This document shows positions 26,801 to 34,439 of a DNA stretch of 34,439 bases, piece after piece. The position numbers and the translations under genes were made by a program. Below the pieces are notes generated by a model. The model was not told the origin of the DNA. It saw only the letters and a list, made by a program, of their open reading frames with translations, and searched no databases. The stretch's first letter is position 1. Each line of letters opens with the position of its first letter. The DNA is from CAVZZV01 sp963779845 (GTDB lineage: Bacteria > Bacteroidota > Bacteroidia > Bacteroidales > GCA-2748055), in assembly GCA_963779845.1 (NCBI GenBank), contig CAVZZV010000004.1, forward strand, positions 1 to 34,439, given 5' to 3'.

Positions 26801-28924
26801 GATAATAGTATTCGGATGGGAAAAACCAGGCCTTTTTTTAATAGTTTTATCCTTACCTCCGCTGATCAAAAATTGGAAATTTCAACCGATTCTTCCGGGA
26901 ATGGACAAGCCGGTGAACTCATTTTCGATTTTAGCAAATTTCGTTTAAGCAACTTAACTGGCCTTGTTGAAGCCGGGGAGAATATTTTTGACGGGCTAAT
27001 AAACGGGAACCTTGTCCTGGCGAGTAAAGAGGGTTCCGGCAGCTTCAGCTCTGATTTGAAAATAGGCGATTTGCGTTTATTCAATGAGGATGCATTTAAT
27101 GAAATAAATATCAAGGCCGATAACAGGACAAAAGGGAAGATCAACCTGGATGCCTCCATGACCGGACCCGCTAGCAAGCTAAGCCTATCAGGAAACCTGA
27201 ATACCCTGGGAGATACCACTGATATTCAGGCAGATCTTGAAATAGAGATGCTTGATTTATCGGTCCTGGAACCCTTCTTTCCGGAAAATATCAATAAATT
27301 GAATGGTGAGCTTACCGGAACTCTCGCCGTAAGTAATAGTATATCAAACCCACTCGTGAATGGAAAACTGAATTTTAATTCGGTGAACGTGAATCCTGCC
27401 TTTATTAACACCAATTTAAACCTCGAGGATGAAACCATCGTTTTCAATGGCAGAAAGGTAAGCTTAACCAATTTTCGGCTAAAGGATCCAAAGGGTAATT
27501 TAGCCACACTGAAAGGGAGTATTGATGCAACCAAAATGAATAATCCAACATTTGATCTTCAATTCAATGCGGATCATTTCCAATTATTAAACACGAAAGA
27601 GGGCACTGAAAAAATGTTTTACGGCCAGGTGGTGGCTGATCTGGATGTCCGCCTAAACGGCAGTGCAAGGAATCCCGATATATCCCTGGATGTTGCCCTG
27701 GGGGAAAATACTGATTTTTATTTTATTGTATCCCAAGCCGGTTCAGCCTCTATTGAGCGGGAAGGAATTGTAGAATTTGTGGAGATGGACGATAGTACTG
27801 GTTCCTTCCATATTCTCACGAGAGAGGATTCCGAAAAGGATGTGCCGGGCACTAATTTTGGCAGTATGAATCTCAATGCCAATATAAATATCGATAACGC
27901 CGCCAAATTTAATATCGTTGTGGATCCCGCAACCGAGGAGATACTTGAGGTAAAAGGGGATGCCAATCTGAGCTATGCCATGAACACCAGCGGGCAAAGT
28001 ACTCTGGCCGGGAATTACAATATTACGGAAGGAACCTACACCCTTAAACTGTATGGCGTTATCAAAAGAACCTTTACAATTGACAAGGGAAGTTCGATGA
28101 CCTGGACCGGAGAATTGGCCAATCCCCAAATGGATCTTGCCACCTATTATCGGGTCAAAACCTCACCTGAACCTATTCTTGTTACACAAACAACTTCCAC
28201 GGACGGAACGAACCAGAACTTCGATAATATGAATTTCGACGTGTATATGTACATAAAGGGAAAGCTCATGGATCCGGAGTTGAATTTTGGCATAAGCCTT
28301 CCAGCCGGTCAGAGGAATGCCCTGGTTGAAACTGCCCTGACGAGAATCAATCGAAATGAAACAGAAGTCAATAAACAGGTTTTCTCACTTCTTCTTTTAA
28401 AAAGCTTTATTCAGTCATCCTCTTCTGCCGACAATTCACTGGCTTATACCATCAATGCCACTGCACGCAAAGGGATTGGCAACCTTCTTTCGCAACAAAT
28501 CAACAACTTTTCCGAGCAATATATTAAAGGATTCAAGCTTAACGTGGATATTGAATCCTATGCAGGCGGCGGCGCCCAGGGAGAACAGGGAAGGACCAAT
28601 GTTCAGGCCAATGTTTCCAAACAATTATTTGATGAAAGGCTCACCGTTAAGGTAGGTGGGAGCGCAAATATTGAGGATCCTAATCAATCAAATAATAACA
28701 GAGCCAACATGAGTACGATAGCTGGCGATGTGGAAGTAGAATACAAACTTACTGAAAATGGCACCTACCTGTTGCAGGGCTTTCGCAAGACAGAGTATGA
28801 GGATGTCCTCGATGGGGAATTGAGGAAAACAGGAATAGCAATAATTTTCAATAAAGACTTTTATCATTTTAAAAATCTTTTTGGCAAAAAAAAGAAGAAT
28901 GACCAAGACATCCATTCCCAATGA
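23801..28924 (+). CDS. tamB: Translocation and assembly module TamB
   Basis: The 1707-residue protein has one N-terminal transmembrane helix (about 14-36, LLLWIFVSILGLMLLIVIG). A very long run of beta-rich, AsmA-like repeats follows, and a DUF490/TamB domain fills roughly the last 450 residues (GDANLSYAMNTSGQSTLAGNY, YTLKLYGVIKRTFTIDKGSS, MDPELNFGISLPAG). TamB spans the periplasm from inner to outer membrane and is linked to outer-membrane protein assembly and phospholipid transport. Two Ser/Gly/Lys/Thr-rich linkers (about 145-170 and 310-345) interrupt the N-terminal part. The stop overlaps the ATG of the next gene (ATGA, 28921-28924), so it is coupled to its outer-membrane partner. Length is typical of Bacteroidota TamB and no break is visible. 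Confidence 0.93.
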   Translation: MARINFKKTLKIAGKLLLWIFVSILGLMLLIVIGLQVPYVQRKIINLAISKVSEKVDTEISLGSFDVILPNYVRLNQLFIAEPSGDTLLYAGKISTRIGLPELIGGNLSISKFTLEKAVANITREEGDSLFNFNFIIEAFSNPSKNSTGEDGNKPGREETSPADSTGKPFSIGRIELKDIRVLYDDGYTGNYVKAEIGDFFVSFSEFNLSENILDINRTGLSNSSAVVKLAPSMDTTTVKEPLAISLRRISRFKNITVSLEMPGTSLQVNHANLRINPEEVNTQDKKIGLKRVLISESEIIYSKTKTEKGTATNSPRASVGQEKTEPVDIANGNAGRKGSEPKNTNNSFDWNISVSSLRLRDNHLVYTDHTSAHNPGAHTLLTNPDLNNLSAYISDIHLANDLYQANIEDFSFRDKQGLVLKELTAKLDIKEKSASLKDLKILTNNSVFYNTTIAQYPSFQNIGQNLGDVEINTQIKKSRISPADIRYFAPGIATPLNRISGTNGNIYLSGSLSGKVKDLKIENFEANNDENLFLALNGQIRGLPDAKNAYYKVNLDSLTMKKDHILAFMPDSAIPQNISLPENISLKGNFVGVINDFRTKFNLITSQGSLQSDVQLASLTRDEPKKFSGFISIDDYNLGQLLKNDSAFGEIKMKVSFGGQGSNKKNLQASLGAVVEKFEANQYRYQDISLGGTFNKEHFYGNVTIKDTNLVAEFNGEAALGDSVPRYDFTLVITGADLQALNLSDNDLRLGGTFVSNFEGNSIEDINGFVKAKNFIFLQEDETYRLDSLVAEATNEPGKTKLEVASPFLNGKYEGTVPFNKISPMIRDYFTNYFDLYKDSTLYASSEEEFTLDVKISDSKLLTEIFIPDLVSFMPATIEAEYKGNKASFDLQAQVPRVNYQGRILDTLHLDLSSDRGSFRYNGGFRHILSDPFEIGETTLSGKADSDSILWNFTNKSMNEKESLKYSLSGSVEARNDFYYVKLLKDSVLINGTNFGITKDNSIRMGKTRPFFNSFILTSADQKLEISTDSSGNGQAGELIFDFSKFRLSNLTGLVEAGENIFDGLINGNLVLASKEGSGSFSSDLKIGDLRLFNEDAFNEINIKADNRTKGKINLDASMTGPASKLSLSGNLNTLGDTTDIQADLEIEMLDLSVLEPFFPENINKLNGELTGTLAVSNSISNPLVNGKLNFNSVNVNPAFINTNLNLEDETIVFNGRKVSLTNFRLKDPKGNLATLKGSIDATKMNNPTFDLQFNADHFQLLNTKEGTEKMFYGQVVADLDVRLNGSARNPDISLDVALGENTDFYFIVSQAGSASIEREGIVEFVEMDDSTGSFHILTREDSEKDVPGTNFGSMNLNANINIDNAAKFNIVVDPATEEILEVKGDANLSYAMNTSGQSTLAGNYNITEGTYTLKLYGVIKRTFTIDKGSSMTWTGELANPQMDLATYYRVKTSPEPILVTQTTSTDGTNQNFDNMNFDVYMYIKGKLMDPELNFGISLPAGQRNALVETALTRINRNETEVNKQVFSLLLLKSFIQSSSSADNSLAYTINATARKGIGNLLSQQINNFSEQYIKGFKLNVDIESYAGGGAQGEQGRTNVQANVSKQLFDERLTVKVGGSANIEDPNQSNNNRANMSTIAGDVEVEYKLTENGTYLLQGFRKTEYEDVLDGELRKTGIAIIFNKDFYHFKNLFGKKKKNDQDIHSQ

Positions 28925-31329
28925 AAAAAATCGGTGAACAAGCGATTTATCGCTTTTTACATAAGAAAAAATCAGTGAAGAAACCCAAGGAAAAATATTT
29001 TAAGCGATTATTGAGGCTGCGAATGAATACTCCTTTTCTCTTCTTTGCCTTACTTATGGCTGTTTTTATCTCGGCATGCAGCACCACGAAATCCCTTCAG
29101 GACGATGAGCTTTTATATAAGGGTGCAGACATTAATATTGAAGGGAAAAGCGGTTTCAGGAAAATGGGGATCAAATCCCAGTTGAAGGATTACAAGACCC
29201 CGGAGCCAAATAAACGTATCTTCGGATTTATCCCCTTTAAGCTCTGGGTTTTCAATATGGTGGAGGACAGTGTTCCGGATAAGGGTTTTAAACATTGGCT
29301 AAAATATAAAGTGGGTGAACCTCCTGTGATTTACGAATATTATTTCGCGGAAGGATCTGAAAGGGATATGCAAAATCATCTTTTCAATAAAGGGTATTTT
29401 GATTCACAATCGGACTATACTGAAGAGATTAAAAAACAAAAAATAAAGATTATTTATAATGTCGAGCCCAAGATCCGGTACAAACTGGAGGAAATAAATT
29501 TTCCTGATTCTACGGATATCCTTACCGGTATCATTGATTCTATCCGGGAGGACAGTTATCTAAAAAAGGGAAAAGGCTATGACCTTGAAATCTTAAAAGA
29601 AGAAAGGGTAAGAATAAATGATGTGGTAAGAGACAGAGGTTACTATTATTTTTCACCCGATATGCTGATCTTTAAGATCGACAGTAATTACCTCGATAAA
29701 AAACTCGATATTTATCTACAACTTAAGAATGACATTCCCCCCGAAAACCTCATAAAGTATTTTATCGATTCCGTCAATGTTTATGCGGACTATTCCCTGG
29801 AGCATAATGATTTTTCGGTGGATACGGTTCGTTTGGAGGGGGTTAATTTCATTTATCACGAGAAATTTCTCAAACCAGTCTTCCTTGCCAGGGCCATTAA
29901 ATTGGAACCTGGAGAGAATTATCGTTTTAGCGATTATAGTGCCACGCTTAATAAGGTAATGGGACTGGGGGTTTACAAGTTCGCAAATATCAGATTCGGG
30001 GAATCGGAAAAAAGGAAGGACAGTGCCATGTTAAATGCCGATGTCTTTCTTACACGGACAGTGCCCCGTTCGTTAAGGCTTGAGTTGCAGGCAGTCACCA
30101 AATCCAACGATTTCGCAGGTCCCGGATTTCAGGCGAGTTACCAGGATCGTAATCTTTTAGAGGGGGCTGAAAACCTCTCGATCAATTTCAATGCAGGATT
30201 TGAAACACAATTTGCACAAAATCAAAAGGGGTTAAATTCAATTCGGCTTGGTTTGGATGGCACCTTCAGGATTCCCCGGTTTATTTTTCCATTTGTCGAT
30301 CTTAACAAATTCCTTTCCCAAAACTATACCCCTTCCACCCTTATTAAGGCCGGATATAGTTTCTCTGACCGATCAAAGCTTTTCACCATGAATTCTATAA
30401 ATACTTCTTTTGGATATAGTTGGAGAGAAACGGAAACCAAATCGCATGATTTTAACCTTCTGAATATTGAATACTCGAAATTGAGTAAAACCACCGCCAG
30501 GTTTGATTCCATACTTCAGAATAACCCTCTTGTAAAAGAGAGTTTTTCAGAACAATTTATTGTAAGCCTGAGCTATCGATATACTTATAACAACCAAATG
30601 CAACCGGACAGATCGGTCAGTACCTATTTTCAGAATTCAAATGAATTTGCGGGGAATACAATAAATTTGGCCAGAAGTATATTTGGAGGAAACACCCAGG
30701 CAGACGGCCGCCGGACCTTCCTTGGACTACCCTATGCCCAGTACGCGAGGACCACAGCCGATCTACGGTTCTTCCTTCATGCCGGGAATTACAATAAACT
30801 GGCCTACCGTATTATGCTGGGAGTTGGAATTCCTTATGGCAATTCAACAGCATTACCTTATAAAAAGCAATTCTACATAGGTGGTGCAAGCAGTGTAAGG
30901 GCTTTCCAATACCGTGCGGTAGGTCCGGGAACCTATTCCCCGGATTCGACAGATCAATTAACTTTTTTTGATCAGACGGGGGATATAAAACTGGAATCGA
31001 ACCTGGAATACCGTTTTAATATCTATAAGCTGGTGAAGGGGGCATTGTTTCTGGATGCAGGAAATGTTTGGCTGATCAACGAAGATTCAGCCAAGCCAGG
31101 GGGAAAATTTGCCTTTGGGGATGTGTTGAATGAAATGGCGGTAGGAACCGGTTTTGGTTTACGCTTCGATGCTTCCTTTTTTGTCTTACGCTTCGATTTA
31201 GGAATTCCTTTGCGTAAGCCCTTCCTTTCAACCGGCAACAGATGGGTCATAAATGATATCAATTTCAGTGGGGCGAAATGGCGGAGAAACAACCTGGTTC
31301 TGAATATTGCAATTGGATATCCATTTTGA
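28921..31329 (+). CDS. TamA/BamA-like outer-membrane lipoprotein (TamL type)
   Basis: The 802-residue protein has a signal with lipobox FISACSTTKSLQDDELLYKG (Cys53). POTRA-like repeats follow (INIEGKSGF, NVEPKIRYKLEEINF, LEGVNFIYHEKFLKP). The C-terminal Omp85 beta-barrel occupies about residues 380-802 and contains FYIGGASSVRAFQYRAVGPG, the lid-loop region with the VRAF/R-G-Y type motif. It ends in aromatic IAIGYPF, a typical barrel signal. Lipidated TamA homologues paired with TamB are characteristic of Bacteroidota. The ATG at 28921 overlaps the tamB stop but puts a basic 34-residue extension before the signal. ATG 29023 (MNTPFLFFALLMAVFISAC) would give a more usual lipoprotein signal, so the start is uncertain. 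Confidence 0.9.
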   Translation: MKKIGEQAIYRFLHKKKSVKKPKEKYFKRLLRLRMNTPFLFFALLMAVFISACSTTKSLQDDELLYKGADINIEGKSGFRKMGIKSQLKDYKTPEPNKRIFGFIPFKLWVFNMVEDSVPDKGFKHWLKYKVGEPPVIYEYYFAEGSERDMQNHLFNKGYFDSQSDYTEEIKKQKIKIIYNVEPKIRYKLEEINFPDSTDILTGIIDSIREDSYLKKGKGYDLEILKEERVRINDVVRDRGYYYFSPDMLIFKIDSNYLDKKLDIYLQLKNDIPPENLIKYFIDSVNVYADYSLEHNDFSVDTVRLEGVNFIYHEKFLKPVFLARAIKLEPGENYRFSDYSATLNKVMGLGVYKFANIRFGESEKRKDSAMLNADVFLTRTVPRSLRLELQAVTKSNDFAGPGFQASYQDRNLLEGAENLSINFNAGFETQFAQNQKGLNSIRLGLDGTFRIPRFIFPFVDLNKFLSQNYTPSTLIKAGYSFSDRSKLFTMNSINTSFGYSWRETETKSHDFNLLNIEYSKLSKTTARFDSILQNNPLVKESFSEQFIVSLSYRYTYNNQMQPDRSVSTYFQNSNEFAGNTINLARSIFGGNTQADGRRTFLGLPYAQYARTTADLRFFLHAGNYNKLAYRIMLGVGIPYGNSTALPYKKQFYIGGASSVRAFQYRAVGPGTYSPDSTDQLTFFDQTGDIKLESNLEYRFNIYKLVKGALFLDAGNVWLINEDSAKPGGKFAFGDVLNEMAVGTGFGLRFDASFFVLRFDLGIPLRKPFLSTGNRWVINDINFSGAKWRRNNLVLNIAIGYPF

Positions 31330-31337
31330 TGGGGGCC

Positions 31338-32765
31338 TCAGCTATTCCTCCTCACCCTCCAATCATAGACTATCAGTAAAACAACCGTAAAGATACCCAT
31401 ACCTGCCAGTACATACCCAAATCGGAATGGATCATATTCCCGCCACAATAATTGGGTTAATTGTTGATAATCAAGATTTTTCGCGGACATTGCCAACTGC
31501 GTGATCTGTTCACTGGTAAGTGAAGGATCGACAGGTCCGGGTATCAGCTTTTTTGTCAGAGAAACCCGGTCTGCCAGTTTTTCATAAACCCCGCCGGCGA
31601 TAAACCCACCGATGAAATTGCCCATAGCTATAGGAAGAAACTGGGTGCCCATGTATAATGCCGCTTTTTCGCGGGGTGCAATATTCCCGATATATTCGAG
31701 TATTTTAGGAGAAAATGCCATTTCACCCACAGCGAAAATAAAAATGGAAAGTATAAGGAGGCCAGGATTTCGTGTAATAAATGCGAGAGTAAGGCCTAAT
31801 ACATTGATCAATATTCCTCCGGTCATCGAATGAAGAGGTCGGAATTTTGCGATTACAGAGCTTATAATTACCTGAAAGGCCACAATAAAAAAGGCATCAA
31901 GGGCAATGATCTTCTCAGCAAGAATGATCCCCTCCTCTGTTCCGAACGCCTTTGCCAGACCCGGCCAGAAATTATATATAGAATTGTACAAGGGTGCCGT
32001 ATCGATCCACTGATCAATAAAAACAGGCAAGCTATAAAAGTATTGCCAGAATACGGTCCACGATCCAATAATTATAAGAAGGAATGCCGTGAAACGCAGG
32101 TCCTTGAGAACCTGAAATATATTCCGGAAGATTATACCGAGACTTTTAAGCAATGGATCACGATTCGGATCTTTTGGAGGTTCTTTGTAGAAGAAAATGA
32201 CGATAAAAAGATTTATTATGATAGCTGCTGAGGAAAACAAGAACATGTAACCCCAGCTTATCTCCCTCATTTCTGAAGCCACTACAGGACCAATAAGTCC
32301 GCCAATATTGATCATCATATAAAAAATCCCGAATCCCAGTGAGGCATTTTCACGGTTGGTGGTTTTGGCGATGGTAGCCGAAATAATTGGCTTGAAAAGG
32401 GCCGCCCCTACCGCTACATATAGAAAAGTAAGGAAAACGGCAGAAAAGCTTGTAACCTGTCCCATGAAATAATATCCTGAAGCAAGGATTACAAAAGCAA
32501 TTATCAGGACTTTCCGGTAACCGAATTTATCGGCAATGGACCCGGTAATTACCGGAAGAAAGTAAAGAATAGCATTGACAATGCCCATAATGAGTCCTTT
32601 TTCGACCTGGGTGAACCCCAATGCCCCGGTTTCAGGTGAGCCAATAAGGTACAGGGCAAGGAGATTAAAGAGACCGTAATATGCCCACCTTTCAAATAAT
32701 TCAAGGGTGTTTGCCGCCCAAAAAGTCCGGGGATAAGATTTAACCTGAGAAAAGAAACCGGCCAT
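31338..32765 (-). CDS. MFS transporter of the POT (peptide) type
   Basis: The 475-residue protein has 12-14 predicted helices. Near the N-terminus LELFERWAYYG (21-31) matches the ExxERxxYY proton-coupling motif of the proton-dependent oligopeptide transporter family. GSIADKFGYRK is the MFS loop 2-3 motif. FGIFYMMINIGGLIGPVVAS corresponds to the POT signature helix. It should import di- or tripeptides with protons, but substrate contacts differ enough that other small solutes are possible. It is monocistronic and converges with tamL, the two stops being 8 bases apart. No defect is seen. Confidence 0.83.
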   Translation of the reverse strand: MAGFFSQVKSYPRTFWAANTLELFERWAYYGLFNLLALYLIGSPETGALGFTQVEKGLIMGIVNAILYFLPVITGSIADKFGYRKVLIIAFVILASGYYFMGQVTSFSAVFLTFLYVAVGAALFKPIISATIAKTTNRENASLGFGIFYMMINIGGLIGPVVASEMREISWGYMFLFSSAAIIINLFIVIFFYKEPPKDPNRDPLLKSLGIIFRNIFQVLKDLRFTAFLLIIIGSWTVFWQYFYSLPVFIDQWIDTAPLYNSIYNFWPGLAKAFGTEEGIILAEKIIALDAFFIVAFQVIISSVIAKFRPLHSMTGGILINVLGLTLAFITRNPGLLILSIFIFAVGEMAFSPKILEYIGNIAPREKAALYMGTQFLPIAMGNFIGGFIAGGVYEKLADRVSLTKKLIPGPVDPSLTSEQITQLAMSAKNLDYQQLTQLLWREYDPFRFGYVLAGMGIFTVVLLIVYDWRVRRNS

Positions 32766-33101
32766 ATGAATGAAGGTTTTGAAATGTAATTTTACAGATC
32801 ACCCGGAAAAGAAAATATTTCCCGGTGTTTTTGGCTGGCTAATATAGCCATTTTGGATAGAAACTTTTAAGGAAAATATATGTCTAATCTATTTTTCGAA
32901 TTCCTAAACAAGATTATTTTGTTTAAAATTTATTTAGAAAAGAGTCAAAAAATGATTATTATATATTTGATATTGTTCATGTTATAAATATGAACTATTT
33001 ATATTTTAACATTTATTTACAATAATTTAATAGTAAAGATTTGGATTTCTGTTCAACTTGATCGTATATTTGTTAAACAATATTAATTAAATATTTTTGT
33101 C
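32766..33101. other. AT-rich intergenic region upstream of the sigma factor
   Basis: These 336 bases are strongly AT-rich and lack a plausible gene. They hold the promoter of the ECF sigma gene (33041-33072). Another TATATTTG (32962-32969) has no TTG at a suitable distance and may be an upstream or cryptic start. Confidence 0.5.
33041..33072 (+). promoter_or_regulatory. Bacteroidetes-type promoter of the ECF sigma gene
   Basis: TTG at 33041-33043 and TATATTTG at 33065-33072 fit the Bacteroidota housekeeping consensus (TTG, about 19-21 bases, TAnnTTTG) with a 21-base spacer. The ATG follows 29 bases after the -7 box. This is the cleanest promoter in the window. Confidence 0.65.
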
Positions 33102-33605
33102 ATGACCGCAATAGAATTCAATACAGCTCTTATAAATATGGAGGATAGCCTGGAGAGATTTGCTCTTAGTCTAACGGCAAACCGGGATGAAGCAAAAGAC
33201 CTTCTTCAGGAGACCTATCTTAAAGCATTGACCTACAAGGATAAATTTCAGGAGTTTACCAACCTGAAAGCATGGGCATATACCATAATGAAAAACACCT
33301 TTATAAACAATTACAGGAAAGCAGTTCGGGAAAATACCACTGTCGACAATACCAAAGATTTGTATTACCTGAACAATTCCAAATCTTCCTCTTTGGTTAT
33401 TCCCGATTCTGAATATTCCTATAAGGAAATCAACAAGGCGATAGAGGCTTTGGATGATGATTTCAAAGTTCCTTTCCGCATGCATACAGAAGGTTTCAAA
33501 TACAAAGAAATTGCTGATTCTTTGGACCTTAAAATCGGAACCGTAAAGAGTCGGATTTTCTTTACAAGAAAAAAATTAATGGCTAGCCTTCAGGATTATC
33601 AGTAA
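33102..33605 (+). CDS. ECF (group 4) RNA polymerase sigma factor
   Basis: The 167-residue protein has region 2 at about residues 10-75 (SLERFALSLTANRDEAKDLLQETYLKAL, then LKAWAYTIMKNTFINNYRK). Region 4 lies at about 108-160 (INKAIEALDDDFKVPFRMHTEGFKYKEIADSLDLKIGTVKSRIFFTRKKL), a clear helix-turn-helix for -35 recognition. It directs RNA polymerase to its own promoter set. No anti-sigma factor or SusC/D pair is adjacent, so it is not the usual polysaccharide-locus ECF. It resembles the free-standing sigma factors common in Bacteroidota, often linked to stress or growth. It is transcribed from the promoter at 33041-33072. Confidence 0.92.
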   Translation: MTAIEFNTALINMEDSLERFALSLTANRDEAKDLLQETYLKALTYKDKFQEFTNLKAWAYTIMKNTFINNYRKAVRENTTVDNTKDLYYLNNSKSSSLVIPDSEYSYKEINKAIEALDDDFKVPFRMHTEGFKYKEIADSLDLKIGTVKSRIFFTRKKLMASLQDYQ

Positions 33606-33635
33606 TTTTTTTAAACATATTATTTAAGATTTTTG

Positions 33636-33660
33636 CATCCTTATTTCTATTTTAAGGATG
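33636..33660. terminator. Possible hairpin terminator after the sigma gene
   Basis: CATCCTTA (33636-33643) and TAAGGATG (33653-33660) form an 8-base stem with a 9-base loop, 30 bases after the sigma stop. There is no downstream T run, so it is only a possible transcript end. Confidence 0.3.
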
Positions 33661-33702
33661 AACCTTATAGTAGAGATGGGATTAGAGAGATGGTTTATTG
33701 TA

Positions 33703-33731
33703 GTAGAGAAGGGTTTTAAACCCTTCTCTAC
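33703..33731. repeat. Long perfect palindrome, REP-like
   Basis: GTAGAGAAGGGTTT and AAACCCTTCTCTAC are exact reverse complements separated by a single T. If a 3-base GTA bulge is allowed, the pairing extends to TTG/CAA outside. The flanking sequence also contains partial copies (TAGTAGAGATGGG at 33668). It looks like a small interspersed palindrome (REP/MITE-like) rather than a standard terminator, although it is followed by a short T run. Confidence 0.6.
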
Positions 33732-33811
33732 AATTTTTATGCAGGAACGTCAAAAATAAAAAGATCGTCACCGCGCATAGAGAAAACCAAAAATATACCA
33801 TCTTTGCAGAC

Positions 33812-34178
33812 ATGAAAAAATTGCGTCGACTGATCCTTCCGGCGTGGCTGGTTGTTCTGGTCATTTTAACATCGATGCCTGGGAATCCCGGACCGGAAAA
33901 ACATTCCTCGTCCCCTTTTCGTTGGGACTACCTGGAGCATTTTAGTTTATACCTTCTGATACCGGTATTCTATCTCATTTCGGGATTTCGAAATAGAAGC
34001 GGGAGAAATCAAGCAAATTATGTGGCTTTTAATCTTTTTGGGTTTAGCATTTGCCTGTATTACCGAAATTTATCAGCTGTGGATACCCGGAAGGGCTTTC
34101 AATCCACTGGACCTGGTCTTGAATAATCTGGGAATATTAATTGGGGTACTCATTTCGACGTTAATCGCGAAAAAGTAA
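33812..34178 (+). pseudogene. VanZ-like membrane protein, frameshifted
   Basis: From ATG 33812 the frame reads MKKLRRLILPAWLVVLVIL, TSMPG and WDYLEHFSLYLLIPVFYLI, the VanZ-family start with its typical D...HF...Y segment. After about 33990 the family continuation appears one base over as IMWLLIFLGLAFACITEIYQ, then WIPGRAFNPLDLVLNNLGILIG, ending at 34178. As written the frame instead runs to 34126 with an unrelated tail. Removing one base near 33990 gives about 121 residues, normal for this family. VanZ proteins are small inner-membrane proteins of uncertain function, known from teicoplanin resistance but widespread. The RAFNPLDLVLNNLG motif is diagnostic. The gene is third in the window to be broken by one inserted base. 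Confidence 0.8.
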
Positions 34179-34439
34179 AGATCAATTTCGGATTTTTCGA
34201 AATCGAACATCGCTAATAAGAGTTATTACACATTAATTAATGAAATAAGACCCCTTTTATCAGCGCATAAATCAGATTTTTTTTATTTTTTTTCAAGTAG
34301 AAAAACGACCTGGATATTTATTCTTACTTGGGCGGGAGAGATCATGGGGAGTTTTTCAGTGTGAGTTAGAGTGTGAGTATAGAGGGAAAATTAGTTGGGC
34401 GAAAAATCATCTCTTGCTCTCTACTCAAACTCCAAACTA
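34179..34439. other. Right-edge non-coding sequence
   Basis: No gene, RNA or strong hairpin is evident in these 261 bases. They include a T-rich tract near 34278-34292 that could end transcription from the vanZ-like gene. Confidence 0.4.

Noticed and set aside
33692..33735. CRISPR repeat unit
   Set aside because: Only one full palindrome is present, with no regularly spaced copies or cas genes.
33812..34178. Glycopeptide resistance determinant
   Set aside because: VanZ-like proteins are widespread without vanHAX genes. None of those is in the window and the gene is frameshifted.

Overview
The window looks like a chromosomal segment of a Bacteroidota (Bacteroidetes) bacterium. The signs are an esterase with a type IX secretion C-terminal sorting domain, a TamB gene overlapping a lipoprotein-type TamA-like (TamL) gene, a GH78 rhamnosidase of the DCPHREKLGW type, a NagB-deacetylase fusion, a FucP/NagP-type sugar carrier, and TAnnTTTG-like -7 promoter elements. 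Composition is moderately AT-rich. I saw no rRNA, tRNA, CRISPR array, prophage or intact insertion sequence.

Layout. (1) 1-9137 is a sugar-scavenging locus. On the minus strand lie a LacI-type regulator and an operon of ribokinase, a lipoprotein of the ADP-ribosylglycohydrolase fold and a T9SS-exported esterase. Facing them are a GH78 alpha-L-rhamnosidase with an in-frame TGA (plus strand) and a badly eroded DMT/GRP-family sugar transporter (minus strand). A near-palindrome of the form GCACAAACGTTTGTGC recurs upstream of the transporter, ribokinase and lacI, and probably marks the LacI regulon. A remnant of an IS256-family transposase lies beside lacI. (2) 9177-14048 is a minus-strand amino-sugar operon: MFS carrier, APH-fold kinase, and a NagB deaminase fused to a PIG-L/LmbE deacetylase. 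Together these could run N-acetylglucosamine uptake, phosphorylation, deacetylation and deamination without a separate nagA. (3) 14410-16751 holds cydAB, with cydB frameshifted. (4) 16938-21754 is a leucine-type operon: leuC (TTG start), leuD, a LeuA/citramalate-synthase homologue and a frameshifted leuB. (5) 21823-23405 holds an IPT/TIG lipoprotein and a convergent DUF898 membrane protein. (6) 23801-31329 is tamB-tamL, overlapping by 4 bases. (7) 31338-34178 holds a POT-like MFS transporter, an ECF sigma factor with a good Bacteroidetes promoter, a 29-base palindrome and a frameshifted vanZ-like gene.

A striking overall feature is the number of single-site lesions in otherwise well-preserved genes. 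cydB, leuB and vanZ each read through if one base is removed. The rhamnosidase has a single TGA, and the transporter at the left edge has many lesions. Either the genome is decaying or the assembly carries indel errors; raw reads would decide. I found no clearly new defence or mobile system. The most distinctive biology is the putative LacI-controlled ribose/ADP-ribose-type scavenging locus and the NagB-PIG-L amino-sugar operon.
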